Assembly (NCBI RefSeq): GCF_035984545.1
Contig: NZ_JAXCHP010000001.1
Coordinates: 930,001 to 994,000 of the forward strand
Direction: 5' to 3'
Length of the DNA: 64,000 bases
DNA from: Cryobacterium sp. GrIS_2_6
Lineage (GTDB): Bacteria > Actinomycetota > Actinomycetes > Actinomycetales > Microbacteriaceae
The notes under the pieces are model-generated. The model was not told the origin of the DNA, did no database searches, and worked only from the letters and a program-made list of their open reading frames with translations. Positions 50,025-60,973 of this stretch are shown one piece after another; position 1 is the stretch's first letter; every line of letters begins with the position of its first letter. The translations under genes were made by a program, and so were the position numbers.

Positions 50025-50516
50025 ATGAGCAACAGCATTACCGTGACCGGAATCGTGGCGACGACGCCGCGCCACCTCGTGACGAGCGCCGGCCTCGCGA
50101 TCACCTCCTTCCGGCTGGCCTCCGGACAGCGCCGGTACGACCGGACCCTGCACAGTTGGGTCGACGCCGACACGAACTGGTACACCGTGACCGCGTTCCG
50201 TCACCTTGCGCACAACGTCGTGCGTTCGGTACGGAAAGGTGAGCATGTACTCGTGGCCGGGCAGCTGCGGGTGCGGGCGTGGCAGAACGCCGAACGATCG
50301 GGCACCTCCGTCGAGGTCGAGGCCGAGGCGGTCGGCCATGACCTGTCCTGGTGCACGACGAACTACCTGCGCCCGGTCACGGCCGCGGCCGCGGTCCAGG
50401 GGCTCCCGACTGCGCCGGATCCGGCCGCCGTTTCGGGCGCTTCCTCCGGCGAGACGGTCCCGCCCGCCGGTGTCACGACCGTCGCCACTGGCGAGTCGGC
50501 CGTGCGCTCGGTTTAG
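50025..50516 (+). CDS. ssb: Single-stranded DNA-binding protein paralogue
   Basis: 163 residues, GGGAG before the ATG at 50025. OB-fold pattern ITVTGIVATTPRHLVTSAGL, FRLASGQRRYD, NWYTVTAFRHLAHNVVRSVR, KGEHVLVAGQLRVRAW. The tail is Pro/Ala/Thr-rich and lacks the acidic Pro-Phe tip of SsbA, as in actinobacterial SsbB-type paralogues. Those act in competence or nucleoid functions; which here is unknown. Confidence 0.85.
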   Translation: MSNSITVTGIVATTPRHLVTSAGLAITSFRLASGQRRYDRTLHSWVDADTNWYTVTAFRHLAHNVVRSVRKGEHVLVAGQLRVRAWQNAERSGTSVEVEAEAVGHDLSWCTTNYLRPVTAAAAVQGLPTAPDPAAVSGASSGETVPPAGVTTVATGESAVRSV

Positions 50517-50558
50517 ACTCGATGGCACTGGCCGCACCGCGGCCTCGGGAGGACACAC

Positions 50559-51047
50559 GTGCCGGCAGTACACAGGACGACACTCCGACCCGTGGTGGCC
50601 GTCGTCATCGCCGGCCTGGTTGTCGCAGCTCTGGCAGGCTGCACCGCGGGCACCGCTGAACCGACGCCCGTCGCGGCCACACCGACAAGGGTTCCGGTTG
50701 CCACCGCCACGGCGGCGCCGGCACCGGCCGTGCGGCCAGAACTCGGCGCCCAGGCGAACCTCGCATACTTCAACCAGGTCGCCGCGGCCGTGGATCTCGC
50801 GACGGGCGGGCGCGGCTTCGTGGACGCCCTCGTCGCCGCCGGATTCGACAAGACGATGATCGAGGTCGGGTTCGACAAGACGAGCGTCAATCTCGACGCC
50901 GACTCCGTGCAATTCTCGGTCCGCTTCCCCGACGGCTGCCTGATCGGCCAGAACGGGTCGAAGTCCGGCGGGTACCACAGCATGGTCACGTCCGCGATCT
51001 CGACCGGCCGGTGTCTGGTCGGGGCCACGCGGCAAATAGACTGGTAA
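50559..51047 (+). CDS. Lipoprotein, DUF6993-like
   Basis: 162 residues. Signal peptide VVAVVIAGLVVAALAGC with lipobox (Cys near 28), a Thr/Pro/Ala linker, then NLAYFNQVAAAVDLATGGRG, FDKTMIEVGFDKTSV and FPDGCLIGQNG with two cysteines that may pair. Resembles the DUF6993 lipoproteins of Microbacteriaceae found upstream of ettA. Role unknown. Confidence 0.8.
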   Translation: MPAVHRTTLRPVVAVVIAGLVVAALAGCTAGTAEPTPVAATPTRVPVATATAAPAPAVRPELGAQANLAYFNQVAAAVDLATGGRGFVDALVAAGFDKTMIEVGFDKTSVNLDADSVQFSVRFPDGCLIGQNGSKSGGYHSMVTSAISTGRCLVGATRQIDW

Positions 51048-51052
51048 GCACT

Positions 51053-52735
<1,683 letters not shown>

Positions 52736-52755
52736 GCCGGGAACGGGCCAGCGCG

Positions 52756-53247
52756 ATGAAGCTGCACGTGCCGATCAGCCTGCGCTGGTCAGACCTCGAT
52801 GCGTACGGCCACGTCAACAACGCCTCGATGCTGCGCCTCCTCGAGGAGGCGCGCATCCAGGCGTTCTGGCTCGACGACGAGGTTGAGCCCGGCTCGGGGG
52901 CCGGGACCGCCGTTCTCGACGGCCGGCCCGGCGCGGCGACGCTGACCGTGATCGCGCGGCTCGAAGCCGAGTACCTGTTGTCGATCCCGTACCTGCGGCA
53001 GCCGGTGGACATCCGTCTCTGGCTCGGCAAGGTCGGCGGGGCGAGCCTCGAGGTGTGTTACGAGGTCTGGGGGCCGGCGGACGCCGAGCCGGCGGTTTTG
53101 TACGCGCAGGCCAGTACCACGATCGTGCTCATCGACGCGGCAACCCAGCGCCCGCGCAAGATCACCGACGCGGAGCGTGCGGCGTGGCTGCCCTACCTCG
53201 AAGACCCGGTGCGATTCACCCGCAGGGCTGCCCTTCCGGAAGACTGA
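52756..53247 (+). CDS. Hot-dog acyl-CoA thioesterase (YbgC/FcbC type)
   Basis: 163 residues. LRWSDLDAYGHVNNASMLRL with the catalytic Asp near 15 is the 4-hydroxybenzoyl-CoA thioesterase signature; LLSIPYLRQPVDIRLWLGKV and ASLEVCYEVWG complete the fold. Cleaves short or aromatic acyl-CoA. Probably co-transcribed with ettA (20-base gap), a common pairing in actinobacteria. Confidence 0.88.
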   Translation: MKLHVPISLRWSDLDAYGHVNNASMLRLLEEARIQAFWLDDEVEPGSGAGTAVLDGRPGAATLTVIARLEAEYLLSIPYLRQPVDIRLWLGKVGGASLEVCYEVWGPADAEPAVLYAQASTTIVLIDAATQRPRKITDAERAAWLPYLEDPVRFTRRAALPED

Positions 53248-53258
53248 ACTCCAGCCGC

Positions 53259-53732
53259 TCAGCTCGCGGTGACCGAGTCTCCCGAAACCGTGACGGTGAT
53301 GCCGATCAGCGGTTTCGGGGCGGGGCCCGCGAGAACGGCGCCCGTTGCCGTGTCGAACTTCGAACCGTGGCACGGGCAGTCGAAGGACGTGTCGACGAGC
53401 TTCACGATGCAGCCCTGGTGCGTGCACACGGCGCTGAAGGCCACGACCTTGCCTTTGGTCGGCTGGCTGACGAAGATGGCCTTGCCGTTCAGGGCGGTCT
53501 CGATCGAGCCGCCGACCGGGATGTCGGAGAGCTTGGCGACCACGGTCCCGCCACTTCCGGTGGCGGCGGTACTGCCCGCAGAGGGCATTGCGGCCCCCGT
53601 CGAACCTCCGGCCGATCCGGCGGCGGTGCCGCCCGTCGTGGTCGGGGCGCAGGCGGCCAGGGTCACGGCGGCGGTGCCTGCGGTGCCGATCAGCAGTGCG
53701 GCGCGGCGGGAGACCGCGGTGTCGTTCGTCAT
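53259..53732 (-). CDS. Rieske-type 2Fe-2S lipoprotein
   Basis: 157 residues. Tat-like start [20 protein letters not shown] followed by Cys (lipobox AAC), a Gly/Ser/Ala linker, then CTHQGC and CPCHGS, the Rieske cluster ligands, in a compact domain. Exported electron carrier anchored in the membrane. Divergent from the sigma factor gene; the 226 bases between must hold both promoters. Confidence 0.9.
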   Translation of the reverse strand: MTNDTAVSRRAALLIGTAGTAAVTLAACAPTTTGGTAAGSAGGSTGAAMPSAGSTAATGSGGTVVAKLSDIPVGGSIETALNGKAIFVSQPTKGKVVAFSAVCTHQGCIVKLVDTSFDCPCHGSKFDTATGAVLAGPAPKPLIGITVTVSGDSVTAS

Positions 53733-53958
53733 GATTCTCCTCGTGATGGTGGTCGTGGTGGTCGTGGCGGTCGGTGAGGGCGAATGGGCTGCTCCCCGTT
53801 CGCAAGCTGGCGCTCCTCGTTAGGGTGCTACTAGTTACTACGAGACTGCCCGGTCATCGGTTCAAAGCCCATCACGGAAAATCGACGGACTTCGACAAAA
53901 CTCGGCGGAAACTGAACGAACGGCGCAGCGAGCCCGTGTTAACGATAGGAGGTGCGCT

Positions 53959-54495
53959 GTGGCGGAGAAAGCCGGACGCGGGGAACGGCCCGTCGACGCG
54001 CGTGCCGGCCTGCTGCGCGCCCTGCACGATGCGCACGCCGTGGAACTCCGTCGGTACGTGTCCCGGCTGACCGGCGATTCCACCCTGGCCGATGACGTTG
54101 TGCAGGAGACCCTGTTGCGCGCCTGGCGACTGCCCCGGGTGCTCGACGATGCGGACTCGGCGCGCGCCTGGCTCTTCACCGTCGCCCGCCACCTCGTCAT
54201 CGACGAATGGCGCTCGGCCAGGAATCGCCACGAAATCAGCACAGGCGAACTCCCCGAGCGCCTGACGAACGATGCGACGGCAGCACTCCTCGACGCGTGG
54301 CTCGTGGCGGATGCCCTCGACGGCCTCTCCGCAGATCACCGGGCCGTGGTCGTCTGCGCCTACTTCCGGGGACAGTCGGTCGCCGAGACCGCGCGCTCTC
54401 TCGACATCCCGGAAGGCACTGTGAAGTCGCGCCTGCACTACGCCCTGCGGGCCATGCGCCTGAGTCTCACCGAGAAGGGAGTGACCGAGCGATGA
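53959..54495 (+). CDS. ECF sigma factor (SigK/SigL-like)
   Basis: 178 residues from GTG 53959 with a strong AGGAGG at 53947. Region 2: LRRYVSRLTGDSTLADDVVQ, TLLRAWRLPRVL, ARAWLFTVARHLVIDEWRSA; region 4: LDGLSADHRAVVVCAYFRGQ and SVAETARSLDIPEGTVKSRL (HTH). No extra domains. Its stop overlaps the anti-sigma start (ATGA). It probably responds to redox state, given the partner and the Rieske gene beside it. Confidence 0.9.
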   Translation: MAEKAGRGERPVDARAGLLRALHDAHAVELRRYVSRLTGDSTLADDVVQETLLRAWRLPRVLDDADSARAWLFTVARHLVIDEWRSARNRHEISTGELPERLTNDATAALLDAWLVADALDGLSADHRAVVVCAYFRGQSVAETARSLDIPEGTVKSRLHYALRAMRLSLTEKGVTER

Positions 54496-55280
54496 CCACG
54501 ACAGGATCCGGCGCGTCAGACACCGGGCGCGACCCCCGGTCCGGACGCGACCCGTACGCCGAGTGGGACGCCGCCTACGTGCTCGGCGCGCTCGCGACCG
54601 AGGAACGCCACGACTACGAACGCCACCTGCGCACGTGCGCGGACTGCACCCGTCGGGTTGCCGAGATCGCCGGGCTCCCCGGGCTCCTCGGCCTCGTACC
54701 GACGGCCGAGGTGTTGGAGACCGCGGAGTTGCCGGGCGTCCTGCCTCGCGGCCACGGCCTGCCACGGCTGCTCGCTGCTGCGCGGCGGCGCAGGCGGCGC
54801 GGACGGATGCTGCAGGCCGGGCTCCTGCTCGCAGTGGCGGCCGTCGCTGCGACGGTGGCGATCGTGCTGCCGGCCCGGCTCGCCCCGGCGTCGATCGCAG
54901 AACCTCCCGGGGAGCTCGTCACACTGCGCCAGGTGGTCCCGAACCCGCTGAGCGCGGATGTCCGCCTGGCGGCTCAGCCCGGCGGTACCCGCATCGACGG
55001 CTCGTGCAGCTATGGCCTGCCCGAATCCGGCACCGAATCCGGCACCGAATCCGGCACCGGCGACGGCGCCGCGGCGGAGCGGGCTTACGCGATGTTCATC
55101 ACGGACCGGAACGGGGAGGCGACGCAGGTCGCGAGCTGGCTCGCGGGTCCTGGCATGACGGTCCCTGTCGTGGGAACCACGAAACTGGACACGGACGAGA
55201 TCGCATCCGTCGACATCCGTTTGCAGCCCAACGGCATCGTGCTGCTCGCGGCCGAGCCTGGACTTGAGCCGGCGCAGTAA
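54492..55280 (+). CDS. RskA-like anti-sigma factor
   Basis: 262 residues. N-terminal zinc-binding anti-sigma domain WDAAYVLGALATEERHDYER, then HLRTCADCTRRVAEI (His-x3-Cys-x2-Cys). One transmembrane helix (MLQAGLLLAVAAVAATVAIV) near 120. Extracellular RskA domain with a threefold ESGT repeat from 12-base tandem repeats at about 55024-55059, and SWLAGPGMTVPVVG. It holds the sigma factor at the membrane until cleaved or oxidised. Confidence 0.9.
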   Translation: MTTTGSGASDTGRDPRSGRDPYAEWDAAYVLGALATEERHDYERHLRTCADCTRRVAEIAGLPGLLGLVPTAEVLETAELPGVLPRGHGLPRLLAAARRRRRRGRMLQAGLLLAVAAVAATVAIVLPARLAPASIAEPPGELVTLRQVVPNPLSADVRLAAQPGGTRIDGSCSYGLPESGTESGTESGTGDGAAAERAYAMFITDRNGEATQVASWLAGPGMTVPVVGTTKLDTDEIASVDIRLQPNGIVLLAAEPGLEPAQ

Positions 55281-55307
55281 TCCGGCGCAGTGATCCCGGG
55301 CCGGCTG

Positions 55308-56183
55308 CTACTCCTTGTTCGCGGGAATCCGGACCATGCCCTCCTGGGCAACTGTCGCGAGCAGGAGACCCTCGCGGCTGTAGATGCTGCCGGTGGAGAG
55401 TCCTCGGCCCCCCTGGGCGGTGGGGGAGTCCTGAACGTAGAGCATCCACTCGTCGACGCGCCCGAAGCGGTGGAACCACATCGCGTGATCGAGGCTCGCG
55501 ACCTTGAGGCCCGGCGTCGCCCAGGCGATGCCGTGGCGGCGCATGACCGGCTCCATGATCGAATAGTCGCTCGCATACGCCAGGGCGGCACGATGCAGGT
55601 CCGGGTCGTCGGGAAGCGCGCCGAGGGTCTTCATCCACACGGCCTGGTGGCTGGTGTGCTCGCCCTTGACCTGCAGGTAGATCGGCGAAGGAACGTGCCG
55701 CATGTCGAAGGCACGCTCGCTCGCCCAGTACCGGGCGATGGTGTGGTCGACCTGGGCGAGGGACTCCGCGGCGGTCGGCAACGACTCCGGCTCCGGCAGC
55801 CCGGCCGGCATGTCGATGTGATGCTCGAGTCCCTCGTCGTCATCCTGGAAGGACGCGATCATCGAGAGGATCGGGTGGCCGTTCTGGTACGCCTGCGTGC
55901 GCCGGGTAGAGAAGGAGCGGCCGTCGTGGATCCGGTCAACGGAGAATGTGATCGGCTGGCTGACGTCACCCGGTCGCAGGAAGTAGCCGTGCATCGAATG
56001 CACGTGGCGGTCGTCGGGCACGGTGCGCATCGCGGCGACGAGGGATTGGGCGAGGACCTGTCCGCCGAACACCCGGCCGAGGGGCATCCACTGCGACGGG
56101 CCGGTGAAGATGTCCTCGCTCGTGCGCGCCCCTGTGTCGGTCAGGTCGAGGGCGTTCAAGAGACCTTCCATCGGCATGTCCAT
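55308..56183 (-). CDS. tesB: Acyl-CoA thioesterase II
   Basis: 291 residues, double hot-dog. GRVFGGQVLAQSLVAAMRTV, HSMHGYFLRPGDVSQPITFS and RIHDGRSFSTRRTQAYQNGH in the first half; LDHAMWFHRFGRVDEWMLYV and SPTAQGGRGLSTGSIYSREG in the second, matching TesB and its Asp/Thr/Gln active-site pattern. Hydrolyses medium and long acyl-CoA. Confidence 0.95.
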   Translation of the reverse strand: MDMPMEGLLNALDLTDTGARTSEDIFTGPSQWMPLGRVFGGQVLAQSLVAAMRTVPDDRHVHSMHGYFLRPGDVSQPITFSVDRIHDGRSFSTRRTQAYQNGHPILSMIASFQDDDEGLEHHIDMPAGLPEPESLPTAAESLAQVDHTIARYWASERAFDMRHVPSPIYLQVKGEHTSHQAVWMKTLGALPDDPDLHRAALAYASDYSIMEPVMRRHGIAWATPGLKVASLDHAMWFHRFGRVDEWMLYVQDSPTAQGGRGLSTGSIYSREGLLLATVAQEGMVRIPANKE

Positions 56184-56250
56184 GCGTCCTCCTCGGCAGT
56201 GTGTGCGAAGTCGGTATGAGCCTCGCCGTACCTTGGTAGTTTAGGAGCAG

Positions 56251-56928
56251 ATGAGCCAGTCATTTATTCTCACGGATTCCTTTGCCCTCAGCGATCTGCA
56301 GGTCTACCTGTCTCGCGCCAGCCGTGTCGAGGACGGTTCGGTGCGCCTGATTTCGGCCGCCGGCGCGCTCGCGGTGTACTCCGCGATCCTCTACCCGCGC
56401 GGCCTCCTCGATGGGAGCCCGACCGTGCTCGGTCTGCGCACCTTCGGCCTCGACGAACCCGTCGAACTCGACGCCGTCGTGCCGGTGCGTTCCCTGCTCG
56501 ATCGGGTCGCCCGCCTTGCCGCCGGGGGAAGCGACCCGGAGGAGCCGGTCGCGGTGACCGTGCCCCTCGAGGTCACGACCGTGACCTGGGCCGGTATCTC
56601 CCCGCCCCGGGGTGGCTGGAAACTCCTCGGCGAGACGGATGCCGCGCTCCTGACGGGCGCTGCGGCCGCCGGTATCGACGAGGTCGCCTCCACCGTGCCG
56701 CGGGACTCGGGCGCGCAGGTCGTGCAGCGAGTCCGTGCAGAGGTCTGGGGTCGCCCGATTGCGGGACTCGAGATCGTTCCGGCCGGGGCGGCGTTCGCGG
56801 CGGTGAGTCTCGGCTTCCTGCCCAAGGACGAACCGGTGCGGCTCTTCGAGACCGGGCCCTGGACCCGGCTCAGCACGAGCCGCGGCCACATCCTCGTGCG
56901 TCGCAAGCCCTGGTCGTTGCGCGCCTGA
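56251..56928 (+). CDS. Conserved actinobacterial protein (225 aa)
   Basis: 225 residues, alpha/beta pattern: FALSDLQVYLSRASRVEDGS, AVYSAILYPRGLLDGSPTVL, IAGLEIVPAGAAFAAVSLGF, RLSTSRGHILVRRKPWSLRA. Conserved in related genera but without a named function. Divergent from tesB, so the 67-base gap holds both promoters. Confidence 0.75.
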   Translation: MSQSFILTDSFALSDLQVYLSRASRVEDGSVRLISAAGALAVYSAILYPRGLLDGSPTVLGLRTFGLDEPVELDAVVPVRSLLDRVARLAAGGSDPEEPVAVTVPLEVTTVTWAGISPPRGGWKLLGETDAALLTGAAAAGIDEVASTVPRDSGAQVVQRVRAEVWGRPIAGLEIVPAGAAFAAVSLGFLPKDEPVRLFETGPWTRLSTSRGHILVRRKPWSLRA

Positions 56929-56974
56929 CCCGTGCCCGGGAATTCCGGTTGGCCCTGCCGGAGCGCGGACTACG

Positions 56975-57856
56975 ATGAACGCGATGACGGAACGAACCAG
57001 GATTGAGCTCGGGCGCCGCGAAGACCTCGGTGCCGACTGCGCCAGGTGCTTCGGACTCTGCTGCGTCGCCCTGGCCTTCGCCAGGTCCGCCGACTTCCCG
57101 TTCGACAAGCCGGCCGGCGATCCCTGCGAGAACCTCGACGAACGCGACGCGTGCCGCGTGCACGCCGACTTGCGTCCCCGGGGCTTCACCGGCTGCACCG
57201 TGTTCGACTGTTTCGGTGCCGGCCAGAAGGTCTCGCAGCAGACCTTCGCCGGCCGGTCCTGGCGGGACGATCCGGGGACCAGGGACGCCATGTTCGCGAT
57301 CTTCCCGATCGTGCGGCGGCTCCACGAACTCCTCTGGTACCTCGAGCAGGCGATCAGCCTTGTCAGGGACGCGGGTGATCCGGCTCCGCTGTTGTCGCGC
57401 TTCGATCGCGTCAGCGCGCTCAGCCGGGAGCAGCCGGATCTGCTCGCGGGCCTCGACGTCGACGCGGAGTATGACGCGGCCCGGCCGCTCCTCCTCCAGG
57501 CGAGCGAGGACGCGCGCAGGGGCATCCTCGGCGAAACGCGGGATCGAGGAGTTCGGCGCCGGCTCGGCCCGGGGAGAGACTTGGCGGGCGCGGCGCTCAC
57601 CGGTGCGGACCTTCGTGGACTGAGCCTGCGCGGCTCCCTCCTGATCGCAGCGGATCTCAGCGGAGCCCGGCTGTCGCACTGCGACCTCCTCGGTGTCGAC
57701 CTGCGCAACGCGAACCTCGCGGGAGCGGACCTCGCCGGCGCGATCTACCTGACCCAGATGCAGGTCAGCAGCGCCAGAGGCGACCACCTCACCGTCCTGT
57801 CCCAGGGGTTCGTGCGCCCAGCGCACTGGAGTGCGGGTGAGCAGAACCGCCCGTGA
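56975..57856 (+). CDS. Pentapeptide-repeat protein with Cys-rich N-terminus
   Basis: 293 residues (or 290 from the second Met). N-terminal CARCFGLCCVALAF and later CENLDERDACRVHADL, GCTVFDCFGAG give eight cysteines that may bind a metal. C-terminal repeat run of A(D/N)LxG type: LAGAALTGADLRGLSLRGSL, ADLSGARLSHCDLLGVDLRN, ANLAGADLAGAIYL, forming a short beta-helix. Function of this actinobacterial family is not established. Confidence 0.8.
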   Translation: MNAMTERTRIELGRREDLGADCARCFGLCCVALAFARSADFPFDKPAGDPCENLDERDACRVHADLRPRGFTGCTVFDCFGAGQKVSQQTFAGRSWRDDPGTRDAMFAIFPIVRRLHELLWYLEQAISLVRDAGDPAPLLSRFDRVSALSREQPDLLAGLDVDAEYDAARPLLLQASEDARRGILGETRDRGVRRRLGPGRDLAGAALTGADLRGLSLRGSLLIAADLSGARLSHCDLLGVDLRNANLAGADLAGAIYLTQMQVSSARGDHLTVLSQGFVRPAHWSAGEQNRP

Positions 57857-57864
57857 GACGGTTC

Positions 57865-59466
57865 TCAGCTACTGAGGTGCTCAGGGGGTGATCCGGCGTC
57901 GTCACCGGACGCGAGCAGTGCCGCCCAGATGTCGGCGCGGGCGTGGAAGGTGCCGAAGTCACGGCCGAGGAGTGCCTCGGCCTGGCTCACCCGGGCCCGC
58001 ACCGTGTGCCGGTGCACGCCGAGCTCGGTGGCCGCTGGACCGAATTGCCCGTTGCGCCCGAGCCACACCCGGAGCGTGCGGACGAGTTCAGTGCCGTGGA
58101 CGGCGTCGTGCGCCGTGAGCGGCTGGAGCGTCGCGCGTCCGACCTCCGAGGCATCCGTGCCGGCGAGGAACGCGAGAACGCCCTGTCGGGAGATCACGTC
58201 GAATTCGACGATGCCGGGCGCGCCCTCGTGCGAGCGTTCGAGGGCCTGGCTGGCCTGGGCGAGGGCGTGCGGCAGCTCACGGTACCTGGCCCGGTCGGAG
58301 AGCCCCAGGTGCAGCCCGAAGCCGACGAGCTCATCGAGCAGGGGCCCGGCAGTGGCGTCGACGCACAAGACCACGAGGCCGCCCTGGCGCGCGAAGAACA
58401 GGTGTCCAGGGCTCTCCTCCACCCGGAGCTCGAGGAACTCGGTCAGGGCGTCCAGCCGCCCTGGCGCGGGGTCGGTCACGGCGACCCGTACCGGCTCGAA
58501 CGGGAGCGGCCCCCACATCTCCCCGGATGTCGCCTGCACGAGGTCGACGTCGCCGCCGAGCAGCGCGTGCAGCAGCCCGGACCGGAGGAGCCCGCGCGCC
58601 CGGTCGAGCGCACTGTTCTGCTCGAGCGCGAGCCCGGCGAGCGCGATCACGCTCGTCACGACCTCCTGGCTGGCCTGGTCGAGCTCGCCGGGACCCCCGT
58701 GGGCGAGGACGCCGCGCAGCTGGTCGCGTCGGCCCAGGGTCTGCAGGGTCAGCGTCTCTCCGCCGGTCGAAACGGACGTGCTGGCCCGCTGCCCGCGCCG
58801 GATCAACTGGGCTGCCTCGCGCTGCACCCGGTCGAGAGAGCCGCGTGAAGCGGATGCGCCCGCGAAGGTGTCCCGGGGGAAGACCCGGTCGAGGGCCCCG
58901 CTCATGTCGAAGAGCGCGACCCAGTGGCCGAGTTGTCTGGACAGCTCGCTGAGGGTCGCGCTGAGGCCGTCCGGGCGGAGCGCCGCGAGCGCGATGGACC
59001 GCTGGGCGCCGAGCGCCCAGGTGTTCCTGGCATAGCGGAGCTCGGCGACGAGGTCGCCGGCGGCCCGGGCGACGGCGATGAACGGCGTCTCGTACGGCAC
59101 TTCGACGAGGGGGAGTCCCCGAGACTGGCAGGCCGCGACGAGGGCGTCGGGGGTGCCGGAGCGGAGGACTTCCGTGCCGAATCCGAGGCAGACGATGCCG
59201 CGGTCGCGCAGCCGGGTCACGTAGTCGATGTAGAACGCGTCCGTGACAGCCTCCGCGAACTGGCGCCCGGTCGTCAGCAGCACCTGGTGTGCGGACAGGA
59301 ACGGGGTCGGGTCGGCGAGGTCTGAGCTGTGCACCCATTCGACGGGCTGGTCGAGGGCGTACGGCGGCAGGCCGGCCTCCGGAGTGAGCAGCCGCAGCCG
59401 CAGGTCCGGCCGGTCGAGGAGGCGGCGCAGCGCGGGCAGCGGCGGCGGTGCGTTGAGCGGGGGCAT
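57865..59466 (-). CDS. PucR-family transcriptional regulator
   Basis: 533 residues from ATG 59466. N-terminal PucR domain (VEWVHSSDLADPTPFLSAHQ, VLLTTGRQFAEAVTDAFYID), central GGDEF-like linker, and C-terminal HTH_30: LRVWLGRNGQFGPAATELGV, HRHTVRARVSQAEALLGRDF. Divergent from the gab operon, which it probably controls in response to GABA or a nitrogen compound. The upstream region has two TGTACA sites. Confidence 0.9.
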   Translation of the reverse strand: MPPLNAPPPLPALRRLLDRPDLRLRLLTPEAGLPPYALDQPVEWVHSSDLADPTPFLSAHQVLLTTGRQFAEAVTDAFYIDYVTRLRDRGIVCLGFGTEVLRSGTPDALVAACQSRGLPLVEVPYETPFIAVARAAGDLVAELRYARNTWALGAQRSIALAALRPDGLSATLSELSRQLGHWVALFDMSGALDRVFPRDTFAGASASRGSLDRVQREAAQLIRRGQRASTSVSTGGETLTLQTLGRRDQLRGVLAHGGPGELDQASQEVVTSVIALAGLALEQNSALDRARGLLRSGLLHALLGGDVDLVQATSGEMWGPLPFEPVRVAVTDPAPGRLDALTEFLELRVEESPGHLFFARQGGLVVLCVDATAGPLLDELVGFGLHLGLSDRARYRELPHALAQASQALERSHEGAPGIVEFDVISRQGVLAFLAGTDASEVGRATLQPLTAHDAVHGTELVRTLRVWLGRNGQFGPAATELGVHRHTVRARVSQAEALLGRDFGTFHARADIWAALLASGDDAGSPPEHLSS

Positions 59467-59474
59467 GCGCCGAG

Positions 59475-59511
59475 TGTACAACGTGGCGAAACTCGGCCCG
59501 CGATCTGTACA
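59475..59511. promoter_or_regulatory. Paired TGTACA sites between pucR and gabT
   Basis: TGTACA at 59475-59480 and 59506-59511, 31 bases centre to centre, about three helical turns, within the divergent region of 59467-59608. Spacing and symmetry fit a dimeric regulator binding twice. Assignment to PucR is inferred. Confidence 0.5.
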
Positions 59512-59608
59512 TCGCGGCGAGCGCGCTGCCGTCGGCGCTCTGCCTAGCATGGCACCTGACATCGACGCCGCCCGGTCGATGCACCTCGGTTCACGAACTG
59601 GAGCAGAC

Positions 59609-60973
59609 ATGACCCTCGTCGCATCCCCGCCCACCACCGTTCCCGTCGGCGGCCCGTCCCTCCCGCAGGAACGTCGCCTCACGACGAGCATCCCCGGGCC
59701 CCAGTCGCAGGCTCTCCAGGCGCGCAAGACCGCCGCGGTCTCCGCGGGCGTCGGCGTCACCCTTCCCGTTTACATCGTCGCCGCCGGCGGCGGCGTGCTC
59801 GTCGACGTTGACGGCAACTCCCTGATCGACCTCGGCAGCGGCATCGCCGTGACCGGCGTCGGCAACAGCGCGCCCCGCGTCGTCGAGGCTGTTGCCGCCC
59901 AGCTCGCCCAGTTCACCCACACCTGCTTCACGGTCGCCCCGTATGACTCGTACATCGAGGTCGCCGAGGCGCTCAACCGGGTCACCCCCGGTGACCACGC
60001 CAAGCGGACCGCCCTGTTCAACTCCGGCGCCGAGGCTGTCGAGAACGCCGTCAAGATCGCACGGCACTACACGGGACGGCAGGCCGTCGTGGCCTTCGAT
60101 CACGCCTACCATGGCCGCACCACCCTGACCATGAGCCTCACCGCCAAGAACCAGCCATACAAGAACGGGTTCGGTCCGTTCGCCGCCGAGGTCTACCGGG
60201 CGCCGATGTCCTACCCGTTGCGTGACGGCGGTCTCGACGGCGTCGTCGCCGCGAAGCGCGCCATCTCCCAGATCGAGAAGCAGATCGGCGCCGAGAACCT
60301 CGCCGCGCTCATCATCGAACCGATCCAGGGCGAGGGTGGCTTCATCGTCCCGGCCGCGGGCTTCCTGCCGACCCTCCTGGCCTGGTGCCGCAGCAACGGG
60401 GTCGTCTTCATCGCCGATGAGGTGCAGACCGGCTTCGCCCGCACCGGCGCCATGTTCGCCTGCGACCACGAGGGCATCGTGCCCGACCTGATCGTGATGG
60501 CCAAGGGCATCGCCGGCGGCCTCCCGCTCTCCGCGGTCACCGGCCGCGCCGAGATCATGGACGCCCCGCAGGTCGGCGGCATCGGCGGCACCTACGGCGG
60601 AAACCCGCTCGCCTGCGCAGCGGCCCTCGCCACCCTCGACACCTACGAGAGCGAGAACCTGGTCGAGCGCGCCCGCGAGATCGGCACCATCCTCACCGGC
60701 CGGCTGAACGCCATCCGCGCCTTCGACAAGCGCGTCGGCGACGTCCGCGGCCGCGGTGCCATGATCGCCATCGAGCTCGTCGACTCGGCGACGGGTGAAC
60801 CGGATGCCGCACTCACCTCCCGCGTCGCGGCCGCCGTCCATGCGCAGGGCGTCATCGTCCTCACCTGCGGAACCTACGGGAACGTGATCCGGTTCCTGCC
60901 GCCGCTGAGTATCTCGGACGAGCTCCTCGTCGAGGGCCTCCAGGTCGTCGCACACGCACTGGCGAACGCATGA
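59609..60973 (+). CDS. gabT: 4-aminobutyrate aminotransferase
   Basis: 454 residues from ATG 59609. Class III PLP aminotransferase: GIAVTGVGNSAPRVVEAVAA, FNSGAEAVENAVKIARHYTG, AYHGRT, IIEPIQGEGGFIVPAAGFLP, FIADEVQTGFARTG and the PLP Lys in VMAKGIAGGLPLSAVTGRAE. Transfers the amino group of GABA to 2-oxoglutarate, giving succinate semialdehyde and glutamate. Stop overlaps the glutamate dehydrogenase ATG. Confidence 0.93.
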   Translation: MTLVASPPTTVPVGGPSLPQERRLTTSIPGPQSQALQARKTAAVSAGVGVTLPVYIVAAGGGVLVDVDGNSLIDLGSGIAVTGVGNSAPRVVEAVAAQLAQFTHTCFTVAPYDSYIEVAEALNRVTPGDHAKRTALFNSGAEAVENAVKIARHYTGRQAVVAFDHAYHGRTTLTMSLTAKNQPYKNGFGPFAAEVYRAPMSYPLRDGGLDGVVAAKRAISQIEKQIGAENLAALIIEPIQGEGGFIVPAAGFLPTLLAWCRSNGVVFIADEVQTGFARTGAMFACDHEGIVPDLIVMAKGIAGGLPLSAVTGRAEIMDAPQVGGIGGTYGGNPLACAAALATLDTYESENLVERAREIGTILTGRLNAIRAFDKRVGDVRGRGAMIAIELVDSATGEPDAALTSRVAAAVHAQGVIVLTCGTYGNVIRFLPPLSISDELLVEGLQVVAHALANA

